A DNA stretch of 64,000 bases from Micromonospora terminaliae (lineage in GTDB: Bacteria; Actinomycetota; Actinomycetes; Mycobacteriales; Micromonosporaceae). The stretch covers positions 1,240,001 through 1,304,000 of the forward strand of contig NZ_CP045309.1 in the NCBI RefSeq assembly GCF_009671205.1, written 5' to 3'. Positions 9,523-20,762 of this stretch are shown piece after piece; within the stretch, counting starts at the first letter, position 1, and each line of letters starts with the position of its first letter. The notes beneath the pieces were generated by a model. It was not told where the DNA came from and searched no databases. It saw nothing but the letters and a program-made list of their open reading frames with translations. The position numbers and the translations under genes are program-made.

Positions 9523-9552
9523 AAGCACACCGGCGTGCGCTCCGGTGTGCTT
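9523..9552 (+). terminator. terminator hairpin after recN
   Basis: A perfect 11-bp stem AAGCACACCGG / CCGGTGTGCTT with an 8-base loop starts 18 bp after the recN stop and ends in TT. Confidence 0.75.
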
Positions 9553-9622
9553 CCCTGGGTAGGCGGCCCTGCTCAGGCATGTCGCGACAGCAATACCTGC
9601 CTCACATGCCAGGATGGTCACG

Positions 9623-10801
9623 ATGCGTCTACCCACGTTGCGCCGGAGCCGGAGCGCGGAACCGGGCTCGGTCCTCGGCACCGCGCGCCTCGACCGCCGG
9701 ACGAAACGGCTGGTCGGCCGGCTGCGCCCCGGTGACATCGCGGTCATCGACCACGTCGACCTGGACCGGGTGGCGGCCGACTCGCTGGTCGCCGTCGGTG
9801 TCGCCGCCGTGCTCAACGCCAAGCCGTCGGTCTCCGGGCGCTACCCGAACCTCGGCCCCGAGGTGCTGATCGCGGCCGGCATCCCGCTCCTGGACGACCT
9901 CGGCGAGAGCGTCTTCGAGCAGATCCGCGAGGGCGACGTGGTGCGCATCGAGGGCAACACGGTGTTCGTCGGCGAGGAGCCGGTCGCGCACGGTGCCCTC
10001 CAGGACGCGGAGACCGTGGCCAAGTCGATGGCCGACGCCCGGGAGGGTCTGTCGGTGCAGTTGGAGGCGTTCGCCGCCAACACGATGGACTACCTCAAGC
10101 AGGAGCGCGACCTGCTGCTCGACGGCGTGGGCGTGCCGGAGATCCAGACCCGGATCCAGGGCCGGCACTGCCTCATCGTGGTCCGCGGCTACGACTACAA
10201 GGCCGACCTGGACGTGCTGCGCCCCTACATCCGGGAGTTCAAGCCGGTGCTGATCGGCGTGGACGGCGGCGCCGACGCGCTGGTCGAGGCCGGCTACACC
10301 CCCGACATGATCATCGGCGACATGGACTCGGTCACCGACGACGTGCTGCGCTGCGGCGCCGAGGTGATCGTGCACGCCTACCCGGACGGCCGGGCGCCCG
10401 GCCTGCCCCGGGTCGAGGGCCTCGGCGTGCCGGCGATCACCTTCCCGGCCGCGGCCACCAGCGAGGACCTGGCCATGCTGCTGGCCGACGAGAAGGGCGC
10501 CTCGCTGCTGGTGGCCGTCGGCACCCACGCCACCCTGGTGGAGTTCCTCGACAAGGGCCGGGGCGGCATGGCCTCGACCTTCCTGACCCGGCTCAAGGTG
10601 GGCGGCAAGCTGGTCGACGCCAAGGGCGTGAGCCGGCTCTACCGGCAGAGCATCTCCGGTTCCTCGCTGCTGCTGCTCATCCTCTCGGCGGTGGCCGCGA
10701 TGGCCTCCGCGGTGGCGGTCTCCACAGTCGGGAAGGCGTATTTGGGTGTGGTGTCGGAGTGGTGGGACAATTTCGTGTTCCAGCTCGGCCAGATCTTCTA
10801 G
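9623..10801 (+). CDS. steA: SteA-like cytokinetic ring / cell envelope protein
   Basis: The 392-residue protein is the SteA family (Rv1697 type). It has a thiamin-pyrophosphokinase-like fold (KPVLIGVDGGADALVEAGYTPD followed by IIGDMDSV) and one membrane helix near the C-terminus (about 345-370). In corynebacteria SteA and SteB act together in septation. ATG 9623 is preferred over ATG 9614 because AGGA at 9611-9614 then sits 8 bases upstream. steB follows after 27 bp. Confidence 0.9.
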   Translation: MRLPTLRRSRSAEPGSVLGTARLDRRTKRLVGRLRPGDIAVIDHVDLDRVAADSLVAVGVAAVLNAKPSVSGRYPNLGPEVLIAAGIPLLDDLGESVFEQIREGDVVRIEGNTVFVGEEPVAHGALQDAETVAKSMADAREGLSVQLEAFAANTMDYLKQERDLLLDGVGVPEIQTRIQGRHCLIVVRGYDYKADLDVLRPYIREFKPVLIGVDGGADALVEAGYTPDMIIGDMDSVTDDVLRCGAEVIVHAYPDGRAPGLPRVEGLGVPAITFPAAATSEDLAMLLADEKGASLLVAVGTHATLVEFLDKGRGGMASTFLTRLKVGGKLVDAKGVSRLYRQSISGSSLLLLILSAVAAMASAVAVSTVGKAYLGVVSEWWDNFVFQLGQIF

Positions 10802-10828
10802 CTCCCCGACGATCAAGAGGCTGCAAGC

Positions 10829-11770
10829 GTGATCAACTTCCGCTACCACGTCGTGTCCCTGACCGCGGTCTTCCTGGCCCTGGCCATCGGCCTGGTGGTC
10901 GGCACGGCCGCCCTCAACGGTCCGGTGGCCGATTCGCTCAAGGAGCGGGTCAACGGGCTCAGCAAGGACAACTCGCTGATGCGCCAGTCGGTCAACAGCC
11001 TCCAGAAGGAACTGGACATGGAGGAGGACTTCGCCGCCGAGATGGCGCAGGTCATCCTCCCCGGCAAGCTGACCGGCCGGCGCGTGCTGGTGCTCAGCCT
11101 GCCCAGCGGGCGCGACCACACCGAGGGTGTCGTGAAGATGCTCCAGCTCGCCGGGGCCAACGTCACGGCCCGCATCGACGTCCAGGACAAGTTCCTCAAC
11201 CCGGACAGCAACAACAACCTGCTGGAGCTGGCCGTCACCGCCGCACGCCCGAACAGCGTGCCCACCGCCGGCCTGCCCGGCAACGGGCACGGCGTGGAGA
11301 CCTCCAGCGCCCTGCTGGCCAGCGTGCTGCTGGACCGGCCGCAGGGCAGCCCGCCGGTGAGCGACGCGGACCGCCGGGCGGTCGTGCAGCAGTACGCCAC
11401 GGCCGGCTACCTCACCCCGGAGGACAAGATCGGCGGCGCCGCGGAGGCGGTCGTGGTGGTCAGCGGCCAGCCCTACGTCGACAAGTTCTCGGCGGAGAAG
11501 GACGAGTCGGTGGTGAAGATCGCCGAGCAGTTCGACCGTATCGGCGCGATCGTGGTCGGCGGCATGGGCTCGGCCGGCGGCAACGTGGTCGCCGTGGTCC
11601 GGGGTGACCCGGTGCTGTCCCAGACGATCTCGACCGTCGACAACGCCAACACCGTGCAGGGCCAGCTGGTCACCAGCCTCGCCCTCGTGCAGCAGCTGAC
11701 CGAGAAGAAGGCCGGCCAGTACGGCGTCGGCGACAACGCCGGCGGCCTGCTGCCTAAACTGCCCCAGTGA
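10829..11770 (+). CDS. steB: SteB/MctB family membrane protein
   Basis: The product is 313 residues. It starts MINFRYHVVSLTAVFLALA, a hallmark of this family, with one N-terminal membrane helix (8-28). A coiled-coil segment (about 35-70) and an extracytoplasmic mixed alpha/beta domain follow. The mycobacterial homologue Rv1698 is called MctB and was linked to copper handling; the corynebacterial one (SteB) partners SteA in division. The GTG start has AAGAGG 8 bases upstream. It forms one transcription unit with steA and probably the next four genes. Confidence 0.9.
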   Translation: MINFRYHVVSLTAVFLALAIGLVVGTAALNGPVADSLKERVNGLSKDNSLMRQSVNSLQKELDMEEDFAAEMAQVILPGKLTGRRVLVLSLPSGRDHTEGVVKMLQLAGANVTARIDVQDKFLNPDSNNNLLELAVTAARPNSVPTAGLPGNGHGVETSSALLASVLLDRPQGSPPVSDADRRAVVQQYATAGYLTPEDKIGGAAEAVVVVSGQPYVDKFSAEKDESVVKIAEQFDRIGAIVVGGMGSAGGNVVAVVRGDPVLSQTISTVDNANTVQGQLVTSLALVQQLTEKKAGQYGVGDNAGGLLPKLPQ

Positions 11771-11816
11771 CCGGTCCGTGCCGCGTCGCGCTCAACATCC
11801 GGATCGGAGGGTTCGC

Positions 11817-12680
11817 GTGAGACTGGGTCGGCTGCTGGCCGTCGGCGCGGGGGCGCTCGCCGCCCGCTACGTGCTTCGGGAGGTGCGCACGTCGCCGGGC
11901 GCGCCGGCGCTGGAGCGCACCAACTTCCGGGGCCGCACCGTGACCCTGGCCGCCGGTCCCGCCCTCGCGGTCGGCGCGGCCGCCGGGGGCGCCCTCGGCG
12001 CGGGCAGCGCCCCGGCCGGCGCGGCCGCCCTGCTCGCCGGTGTGGGCGCGGGTTCCGTGGGGCTCTACGACGACATCGTGGGCGCGCGTCCCGACCAGAA
12101 GGCCGCGAAGGGCTTCGCGGGGCACCTCGCGGCGCTGCGCGAGGGGCGGGTCACCGCCGGGCTGGTCAAGATCGCCGGCGTGGGCGCGGCCGGGCTCGGC
12201 GCTGCGGCACTGCTGGCCGCCGACCCGCGGGTCGCCGCGCACCCCTGCCGGCAGCGGGCCGGCGCCCTGGGCCGCGGGCTGGACGTGCTGCTCGGTGCCG
12301 GCGTGGTGGCCGGCACCGCCAACCTCGTCAACCTGCTCGACCTGCGCCCCGGCCGGGCCCTCAAGTCCGGTCTGCTGCTCGGCGCCCCGCTCACCGCCGG
12401 CCCGTACGGGGGCATCGCGGCGGGCGCGGTCGGTGCGGCCGCCGGGCTGGTCCGGGAGGACCTCGACGAGCGGGTCATGCTCGGCGACAGCGGCGCCAAC
12501 GCGCTCGGCGCGCTGCTCGGCGTGAGCCTGGCCGCGCGGACCGGGCCGCTGGGCCGCGCCGGCGTGCTGGCCGTGCTCGCCGCCCTCACCGCCGCCAGCG
12601 AGAAGGTGAGCTTCACCCAGGTGATCCAGCGGACCCCGGGGCTGCGGCACCTCGACGAGCTGGGCCGGCTCGCCGACTGA
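11817..12680 (+). CDS. MraY/WecA-like polyprenyl-phosphate transferase homologue, divergent
   Basis: The 287-residue membrane protein has several hydrophobic segments and three signatures of the MraY/WecA superfamily in order: GLYDDIVGARPDQKAAKG (the DDxxK region), NLVNLLDLRPGRALK (the NxxDxxDG region) and LGDSGANALGALLG (the GDxGS region). The second motif is altered: the first Asp is Asn and the Gly is Leu. No HHH motif is seen. It may act on a different sugar-nucleotide or lipid, or be catalytically weak. Start GTG 11817 has GGAGG 6 bases upstream. The next gene starts 1 bp after its stop. Confidence 0.75.
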   Translation: MRLGRLLAVGAGALAARYVLREVRTSPGAPALERTNFRGRTVTLAAGPALAVGAAAGGALGAGSAPAGAAALLAGVGAGSVGLYDDIVGARPDQKAAKGFAGHLAALREGRVTAGLVKIAGVGAAGLGAAALLAADPRVAAHPCRQRAGALGRGLDVLLGAGVVAGTANLVNLLDLRPGRALKSGLLLGAPLTAGPYGGIAAGAVGAAAGLVREDLDERVMLGDSGANALGALLGVSLAARTGPLGRAGVLAVLAALTAASEKVSFTQVIQRTPGLRHLDELGRLAD

Positions 12681-12681
12681 C

Positions 12682-14376
12682 GTGACGAAACCGGCACTCC
12701 TCGCCGGCGCCGGCCGCGTGGCCGGAGCGGCCGCCCTCATCGCCGTCCTCACCGTGGTCAGCCGGCTCGCCGGCTTCGGCCGCACCGCCGTGTTCACCTG
12801 GACGCTCGCCCCCACCGACCTCGGTGGCGCGTACGTGGTGGCGAACAACCTGCCGAACTTCATCTTCGAGATCGTCGCCGGCGGCGCGCTGGCCAGCCTG
12901 GTCGTACCGCTGCTGGCCGGCGCCGTCGACGCGGGCGACCGGCGGGCCGTGGCCGCCACCACCGGGGCCCTGCTCACCTGGGTGCTGGCCCTGCTGGTGC
13001 CCCTCGCGGTGCTGGTCGCGCTGCTCGCCGACCCGCTGGTCGCGCTGCAGGGGTCCGGCCTGAGCGAGGTGCAGCAGGAGACCGGGGCGCGGATGCTGCG
13101 GCTGTTCGCCCCCCAGCTGCCGCTCTACGGCGTCGGCATCGTGCTGACCGGAGTGCTCCAGGCACACCGGCGCTTCGCCTGGCCGGTGATCGCCCCGCTG
13201 CTGTCCAGCGTCACCGTCATCGCCGTCTACCTCGGCTTCACCGCCGCGGAGGGGCGGCTGGCGACCGTCGGGCGGGTGAGTGGGGGAGGCGAGCTGCTGC
13301 TGGCGGGCGGCACCACCCTCGGCGTCGTGGTGCTCTCGCTCTCGCTGCTCGTCCCGCTACGCGGGCTGCGGCTACCGCTGCGCCCGGGCTTCCGGTTCCC
13401 CGCCGACGCCCGGGCCCGCGTCGGCGGGCTGGCCGTCGCCGGGGTGGTCACCGTCGGCGCCCAGCAGGTCGCCCTGATGGTCGTGCTCAACCAGGTCTCC
13501 TACGGGTCGGCGGCCGACCCGGGCATCTACAACATCGCCCAGACGATCTACTTCCTGCCCTGGTCGGTGCTGGCGGTGCCGCTCGCGGTGGCCGCGTACC
13601 CGACGCTGGCCGCGGCTCGAGCGGCCGGCGACGAGCGGACCTACCGCACGACGCTGGCCCCGGCCGTGCGCGGGGTGGTGCTGTTCAGCCTGCTCGGCGC
13701 CGCCGCCCTGGTCGGCACGGCGATCCCGGTCGGGCACTTCTTCTTCACCGGCGAGGCGGCGCGCACCGCGGCGGCCGGTATCGCCGGCTTCGCCCCCGGG
13801 CTGGTCGGCTACGGCCTCTTCGCCGTGCTCACCCGCGCGCTCTACGCCCGCGGCGAGGCCCGGGCGGCCACGGTCGCCACCGCGGTGGGCTGGCTGACCG
13901 TGCCCGTCCTGGCGGTCCTGCTCGGGCACGCCCTGCCCGTGCAGCACCGCGTGCCGGCCGTGACCCTGGCCACCTCCGGTGGCATGCTCGTGCTCGGCGC
14001 GCTGCTCATCGCCGCCGTGGTCCGCTCCGCGGGCCGGGACGCCCTGGCCGGTGTCGGCCGGGCCGGAGCCGCCGGCCTGCTCGCCGCCGCGGTCGCCGGC
14101 CTCGGCGGCGCGGCCACCGCGCGGGGACTCGCCGGGCTCACCGACGGCACCCCGACGACAGCGGAGGCCCTCGGTCAGGGCATGCTGTCCGGGGTCGTGG
14201 TCGGCGCCCTGTTCCTCGCCGTCGCCTGGTCGGCCGACGCCCGCGACGTCCGGCCGCTGCTCGCGGCGGTGACCCGCCGGCTCGGCCGGCGACGCCCTCC
14301 CGGCGGGGGCGACGGCACGCGGGAGGACCACCGCCCCGGCGAGCGGGGCGACGGAAAGGAGACCGTTTCCTCATGA
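12682..14376 (+). CDS. MurJ/MviN-like lipid-linked precursor flippase
   Basis: This 564-residue protein has about 14 hydrophobic helices. Its N-terminus (VVSRLAGFGRTAVFTWTLAP, then GGAYVVANNLPNFIFE) matches the MurJ family of the MOP exporter superfamily, which moves lipid-linked cell-wall precursors across the membrane. It lies between a transferase-like and a glycosyltransferase gene, so it probably exports a lipid-linked glycan. A separate main MurJ usually exists in actinomycetes, so this may be a dedicated paralogue. The start is GTG; the end overlaps the next gene by 4 bp. Confidence 0.87.
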   Translation: MTKPALLAGAGRVAGAAALIAVLTVVSRLAGFGRTAVFTWTLAPTDLGGAYVVANNLPNFIFEIVAGGALASLVVPLLAGAVDAGDRRAVAATTGALLTWVLALLVPLAVLVALLADPLVALQGSGLSEVQQETGARMLRLFAPQLPLYGVGIVLTGVLQAHRRFAWPVIAPLLSSVTVIAVYLGFTAAEGRLATVGRVSGGGELLLAGGTTLGVVVLSLSLLVPLRGLRLPLRPGFRFPADARARVGGLAVAGVVTVGAQQVALMVVLNQVSYGSAADPGIYNIAQTIYFLPWSVLAVPLAVAAYPTLAAARAAGDERTYRTTLAPAVRGVVLFSLLGAAALVGTAIPVGHFFFTGEAARTAAAGIAGFAPGLVGYGLFAVLTRALYARGEARAATVATAVGWLTVPVLAVLLGHALPVQHRVPAVTLATSGGMLVLGALLIAAVVRSAGRDALAGVGRAGAAGLLAAAVAGLGGAATARGLAGLTDGTPTTAEALGQGMLSGVVVGALFLAVAWSADARDVRPLLAAVTRRLGRRRPPGGGDGTREDHRPGERGDGKETVSS

Positions 14377-15506
14377 CGGACGCCTCGTCGGCGCGGCGGT
14401 GGCCCGGCTCGGTGGCCCTGGTGCTCGCCTCCAGCACCGGTGGTGTGGGGCAGCACGTCCGCTCGATCGCCCGGGGCCTGACCGAAGCGGGAGCGTCCGT
14501 GCTGGTCTGCGGCCCGGCCGCCACCCAGGACCAGTTCGACTTCACCGGGGCGGGCGCGCGGTTCGCGCCCGTGGAGATCCCGGCCAGCCCCACCCCGGCT
14601 GACGCGCGGGCCGTCGCCGCGTTGCGCCGGGCTCTCGCGGATCCGCCGGTCGACGTGGTGCACGCGCACGGGCTGCGCGCCGGCCTGGTCGCCGTGCTCG
14701 CCCGGCCGGCCGCCCCGCTCGTGGTCACCTGGCACAACGCCGTGCTGGCCGGCGGGCTGCGCGGCGGGCTGTCCCGGCTCGCCGAGCGGATCGTGGCCCG
14801 GAACGTGCGGGTCGCCCTGGGCGCCTCCGCCGACCTGGTCGACCGGGCCGCCGCGCTCGGCGCCGCCGACGCCCGCCTCGCCCCGGTCGCGGCGCCGGCG
14901 CTGCCGGCGCCGCGCCGCCGCCGCGCCGCCGTCCGCGCCGAGTTCGGGGTCACCGCCGACCGGCCGCTGATCGTCTCGGTGGGCCGGCTGCACCCGCAGA
15001 AGCGGTACGACATCCTCGTCGACGCGGCCGCCCGGTGGCGTACCCGGCGGCCTGCGCCGCTGGTCGTGATCGCCGGCAGCGGGCCCGCGTACCTGCAACT
15101 GGCCGCGCGCATCTCGGCCGCCCGGGCGCCGGTGACCCTGCTCGGGCACCGCACCGACGTGGCCGACCTGCTGGCCGCCGCCGACCTCGCCGTGGTGACC
15201 AGCGACTGGGAGGCCCGCCAGCTCTTCGCGCAGGAGGCGCTGGGTGCCGGCGTACCGCTGGTGGCGACCGCCGTCGGTGGCCTGCCGGACCTGGTCGGCG
15301 ACGCGGCGGTGCTGGTACCGGCCGGCGACGTGGACGCCGTCGACGCGGCGGTGCGCGACCTGCTCGACGACGAGGCACGCCGGGCCGACCTGGCCCGCCG
15401 GGCCGCGGCCCGGGCCGCGACCTGGCCGACCGAGGCGGACACCACGGGCGCCCTGGTCGACCTCTACGCCGAACTGACGCCCGAGCACTCGACGGGGACC
15501 CGGTGA
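14373..15506 (+). CDS. GT4-family glycosyltransferase
   Basis: The product is 377 residues with a two-domain GT-B layout. The acceptor-side loop is STGGVGQHVRSIARGL. The nucleotide-sugar domain has SVGRLHPQKRYDILVDA, and the family E-x7-E region appears as ARQLFAQEALGAGVPLVATA. It is predicted to add a sugar from a nucleotide donor on the cytoplasmic face. The ATG start overlaps the flippase gene and the stop overlaps the next start (TGATG), so these genes are co-translated. Confidence 0.9.
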   Translation: MTDASSARRWPGSVALVLASSTGGVGQHVRSIARGLTEAGASVLVCGPAATQDQFDFTGAGARFAPVEIPASPTPADARAVAALRRALADPPVDVVHAHGLRAGLVAVLARPAAPLVVTWHNAVLAGGLRGGLSRLAERIVARNVRVALGASADLVDRAAALGAADARLAPVAAPALPAPRRRRAAVRAEFGVTADRPLIVSVGRLHPQKRYDILVDAAARWRTRRPAPLVVIAGSGPAYLQLAARISAARAPVTLLGHRTDVADLLAAADLAVVTSDWEARQLFAQEALGAGVPLVATAVGGLPDLVGDAAVLVPAGDVDAVDAAVRDLLDDEARRADLARRAAARAATWPTEADTTGALVDLYAELTPEHSTGTR

Positions 15507-17851
15507 TGCTGCGCAGACTGACCCCGGTGCTGCTGACCCTGGTCGTGGTGGCGCTCGGCATCACCGCGCTGGCCGCCCGCCCGGACAACGGCGGGCCGGA
15601 GCGCAGCGCCGACTTCGTGGTGCTGGCCGGGTCGGCCGGGCTGCGCTGGGACGACGTCGACCCGCAGACCACCCCCACGCTGTGGCGGATGGCCGAGCAG
15701 GGCTCGATCGGCTCGCTCTCGGTGCGCTCCGCGCACCGGCCCACCTGCCCGGTCGACGGCTGGCTCACCCTGGGCGCCGGCAACTTCGCCGCCTGGAACG
15801 GCAGCCGGGCGGGGGGCTGCCCGGCCACCGGGGTGAGCGTCGAGCAACCCGACGGCATCGGCGCGAACCTGCCGGACCAGGAGAGCGTGGTCGCGTACAA
15901 CCAGGACCGCCTCTCCTGGGGCGCCACGCCGGGCGCGCTGTCCGAGTCGGTGCGGTGCACGGCCGCCGTCGGCCCGGGCGCCGCGGTGGCCGCCGCCCGC
16001 CCGTTCGGCCGGGTCGACCGGTACGCGCCCGTGCTCCCCGCCGACCCGGCGAAGCTGCTCGGCTCCTGCGTCCTGAGCATCGTCGACCTGGGCAGCGTCG
16101 ACGGCGAGGACCCGGCCAACCGGGCCGCCCAGGCCCGCCAGGTGGACGCCCAGCTCGCCCGGGTACTCGCCGCGCGGCCGCCCCGCTCGCTGGTCCTGCT
16201 GGCCGGGGTCTCGGACACCGACGCCCGGTCCCGCCTGCACGTCGCGGTGGCCGACGGCCCCGGCTGGGACCGGGGCTGGCTGACCTCGCCGAGCACCGCC
16301 CGCGAGGGCTACCTGCAACTGGTCGACCTGGCGCCCACCGCGCTGGCCGCGCTGGGCCGCCCGATGCCCGAGCGGCTGTTCCTCGGCCGTCCCGCGGTGT
16401 CCGTCGACGGCCGCCCCGGCGACCTGCGCGCGGCGATCGACGCGCCCGCCGACGCGGATCGCGAGGCCGCCGCCCAGCGCCGGGTCGCCGGCTGGTTCTT
16501 CACCCTGCTCGCCGCCGCCCAGGTGGCGCTCGCCGTGGCGGTGCTGCCGCTGCTGCGCCGCGCCCGCCGGCACGCCGGCCCGCACGGGCCCGAGCCGGTC
16601 TCCCGGCGGGTGGTGGCGGTGGTGGAACTGCTGCTGATCGGCGCCGCGCTCGCCGTGCCGGCCGCCCTGCTCGCCGACGCCGTGCCCTGGTGGCGGGGGG
16701 AGCACGCGGGCTTCTGGTTCGCCACGGTGACCGCCCTGCTGACCGTCGGCGGCACCGCCGCGGTCCGGCTCACCCCCGGTCACGAACGCACCCTCGGGCC
16801 GCTCGGCGCGGTGGCCGCCCTGGCGACCCTGGTCGTCGGCGTGGACGTGCTCACCGGCTCCCGTCTGCAGCTCAACGGCGTGGTCGGCTACTCGGCCCTG
16901 GAGGGCGGCCGGTACGCGGGCCTGGGCACCGTGGGGCTGGGCGTGTTCATCGCCGGCTCCCTGCTCTGCGGCGGCTGGCTGGCCCAGCGGGTCCGCCGGT
17001 CCCTGCGGCCGATGGTGATGGTCGCGGTCGGCGGGGCGGCCGTCGTCATCGTGGGCAGCCCCTACCTGGGGGCCGACTCGATCGGCGCGATCGCGCTCAC
17101 CGCCGGGGTGAGCGTCGCCGCCGCCATCTGCACCGGCGGCTGGCTGACCGTGAGCCGGCTGGCCTGGGCCACCATGGCCGGGCTGGCGGTCACCATCGGC
17201 TTCGCCGTGGTGGACGCGGGCCGGCCCGAGGCCGAGCGGGGCAGCCTGGGGCGGTTCCTCGCCGCGCTCGGCGACGGCACCGGCGGCCTGACCGTGCACC
17301 GGTCCAGCACGGCCAACTTCCAGACCCTCGTGAACAGCCCGCTCACCGTGCTGGCCCTGGCCGGCGCGGCGCTGGTCTGGTTCGCCCTGCTCCAGCCCTG
17401 GGGCGGCCTCATGCGGCTGTTCGGCATCTACCCGGCGATCCGGGCGGCGATGGCCGGCACCGGGGTCGCCGCCGGCCTGGGCGGCGTCCTGGGCGGCGCG
17501 GCGCTGGACGTGGCCGGGGCCGCGGGGGCGCTCGTGGTCCCCATGGCGGCCCTGGCGGCCCTGCGGGTGCTCGACCACTCCACCGACCGCACCCAGCCCG
17601 GCAGCGGCCGTCCCGGGGACGAGGGCGGGGCCGCCCCGCCCGGCGGGCCGCGGGGGCCCAGCGGCGGGCGCGCGGCCGAGGTCTCCGCCACCGGCGGCGC
17701 GGCCGGCCCGGACCCCGCCCCGGCCGTCGCCGCCGAGGGCGCCCCGGCCGAGCACGACCGGGGTACGCGGGCGCCGGACGCCGCCGCCGACCGGGCGCCC
17801 CGGGTGCCGGCCCAGCCCGGCCCGGCATCGACCGAGGTGCCCGCCGGCTGA
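15506..17851 (+). CDS. large membrane protein with phosphatase-like extracytoplasmic domain
   Basis: The 781-residue protein has an N-terminal signal anchor (about 5-22). An extracellular domain follows (25-330) with alkaline-phosphatase-like traits: VVLAGSAGLRWDDV near the start, RPTCPVDGWLTLGAGN and LVDLAPTALAALGRPMP. Around nine membrane helices (about 330-690) and a disordered Pro/Ala/Gly tail complete it. It may transfer or remove a phosphate-linked group on the exported glycan; this is inference. It ends the steA-steB-transferase-flippase-GT4 run, 149 bp before pyrG. Confidence 0.8.
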   Translation: MLRRLTPVLLTLVVVALGITALAARPDNGGPERSADFVVLAGSAGLRWDDVDPQTTPTLWRMAEQGSIGSLSVRSAHRPTCPVDGWLTLGAGNFAAWNGSRAGGCPATGVSVEQPDGIGANLPDQESVVAYNQDRLSWGATPGALSESVRCTAAVGPGAAVAAARPFGRVDRYAPVLPADPAKLLGSCVLSIVDLGSVDGEDPANRAAQARQVDAQLARVLAARPPRSLVLLAGVSDTDARSRLHVAVADGPGWDRGWLTSPSTAREGYLQLVDLAPTALAALGRPMPERLFLGRPAVSVDGRPGDLRAAIDAPADADREAAAQRRVAGWFFTLLAAAQVALAVAVLPLLRRARRHAGPHGPEPVSRRVVAVVELLLIGAALAVPAALLADAVPWWRGEHAGFWFATVTALLTVGGTAAVRLTPGHERTLGPLGAVAALATLVVGVDVLTGSRLQLNGVVGYSALEGGRYAGLGTVGLGVFIAGSLLCGGWLAQRVRRSLRPMVMVAVGGAAVVIVGSPYLGADSIGAIALTAGVSVAAAICTGGWLTVSRLAWATMAGLAVTIGFAVVDAGRPEAERGSLGRFLAALGDGTGGLTVHRSSTANFQTLVNSPLTVLALAGAALVWFALLQPWGGLMRLFGIYPAIRAAMAGTGVAAGLGGVLGGAALDVAGAAGALVVPMAALAALRVLDHSTDRTQPGSGRPGDEGGAAPPGGPRGPSGGRAAEVSATGGAAGPDPAPAVAAEGAPAEHDRGTRAPDAAADRAPRVPAQPGPASTEVPAG

Positions 17852-17952
17852 GGCGAACCACGCGTCACGTGCGCCGACGGCGGGTGCGACGCCGCTGCGG
17901 GCCGGGGAGGTGTTACCGTGGAATCCCGTGGATCGCGTGATCACTTGGCTGA

Positions 17953-19834
<1,882 letters not shown>

Positions 19835-19841
<7 letters not shown>

Positions 19842-20440
19842 CCGTGGAGCACCGGTACGAGGTGACGGAGCACCGGGAGATCTGGTCGGGCCGGATCTTC
19901 TCGGTGGTCAGCGACGACGTCACCATGCCCGGCGGGGGCACCGGCACCCGCGACTACGTGACGCACGTCGGCGCGGTGGCCGTGCTGGCCCTCGACGACG
20001 CCGGCCAGGTGGTGCTCATCCGGCAGTACCGGCACCCGGTGGGCCGGCACCTGTGGGAGCTGCCCGCCGGGCTCATGGATGTCCGGGGCGAGGACCTGGC
20101 CACCGCGGCGGCCCGTGAGCTGGCCGAGGAGGCCGACCTCACCGCCGGCCGCATCGACGTCCTGGTCGACCTGCACAGCTCGCCCGGCTTCAGCAACGAG
20201 GTGGTCCGGGTGTTCCTGGCCCGCGACCTCGCCGAGGTGCCCGCCGCGCAGCGTCACGAGCGGCGCGACGAGGAGGCCGACCTCCAGGTGGTCCGGGTGG
20301 ACCTCGACGAGGCGGTCCGGATGGTGCTGGCCGGCGAGATCAGCAACGCCTCCTGCGTGGCCGGGCTGCTCGCCGCGGCCCGCGCCCGGGAGACCGGCTT
20401 CGCCGAGCTGCGCCGCCCGGAGGCGCCGCTGCCCCGCTGA
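19835..20440 (+). CDS. NUDIX hydrolase, ADP-ribose pyrophosphatase type
   Basis: The 201-residue protein has a NUDIX box in residues 69-95 (GLMDVRGEDLATAA, then ARELAEEADL) preceded by RQYRHPVGRHLWELPAG, the pattern of ADP-ribose pyrophosphatases. These cleave ADP-ribose to AMP and ribose phosphate. Start GTG 19835 has a GAGGGGG ribosome site. The pyrG-nudix-xerD order is typical, although ald and a TM2 gene intervene here. Confidence 0.92.
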
Positions 20441-20456
20441 GCAGGGTCGGACGACG

Positions 20457-20492
20457 AAGGGGCCGCGCGGTGCGAACACCGCGCGGCCCCTT
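20457..20492. terminator. bidirectional terminator between nudix and the TM2 gene
   Basis: A perfect 16-bp stem beginning AAGGGGCC closes on a CGAA tetraloop and ends in TTT. It lies 16 bp after the nudix stop and 15 bp from the stop of the convergent gene. Confidence 0.9.
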
Positions 20493-20507
20493 TCGCTGTG
20501 TCTGCGC

Positions 20508-20762
20508 TCAGTCGCGCAGGGGACGTCCCTGGGCGTCGGTGCCACCGTTGACCAGGATCAGGATGCCGTCGATGAAGCCCCAGATGCCGCCGATGAAGCA
20601 GGTGAAGAGGCTGACGAGCAGCTGGGCCACCGCGATCTTGGTGTGGCCCGTGTAGAACCGGCCGGCGCCGAAGCTGCCGAGCAGAATGCCCAGGATGCCC
20701 GCGACGACCTTGCTCTTGTCCGAGACGCCCTGCGGGTACTGCTGGTAAGGAGGAGTGGTCAT
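20508..20762 (-). CDS. TM2-domain membrane protein
   Basis: This 84-residue protein has a short polar N-terminus with Tyr and Gln. The TM2 domain follows: SKVVAGILGILLGSFGAGRF, then YTGHTKIAVAQLL and CFIGGIWGFIDGILILVNGG, that is two membrane helices with the GxGxFYxG signature. TM2 proteins are small membrane proteins of unclear function. ATG 20762 is chosen because the TM2 family length fits; longer upstream translation has no family character. An AT-rich stretch at 20819-20840 may hold its promoter. Confidence 0.85.
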   Translation of the reverse strand: MTTPPYQQYPQGVSDKSKVVAGILGILLGSFGAGRFYTGHTKIAVAQLLVSLFTCFIGGIWGFIDGILILVNGGTDAQGRPLRD

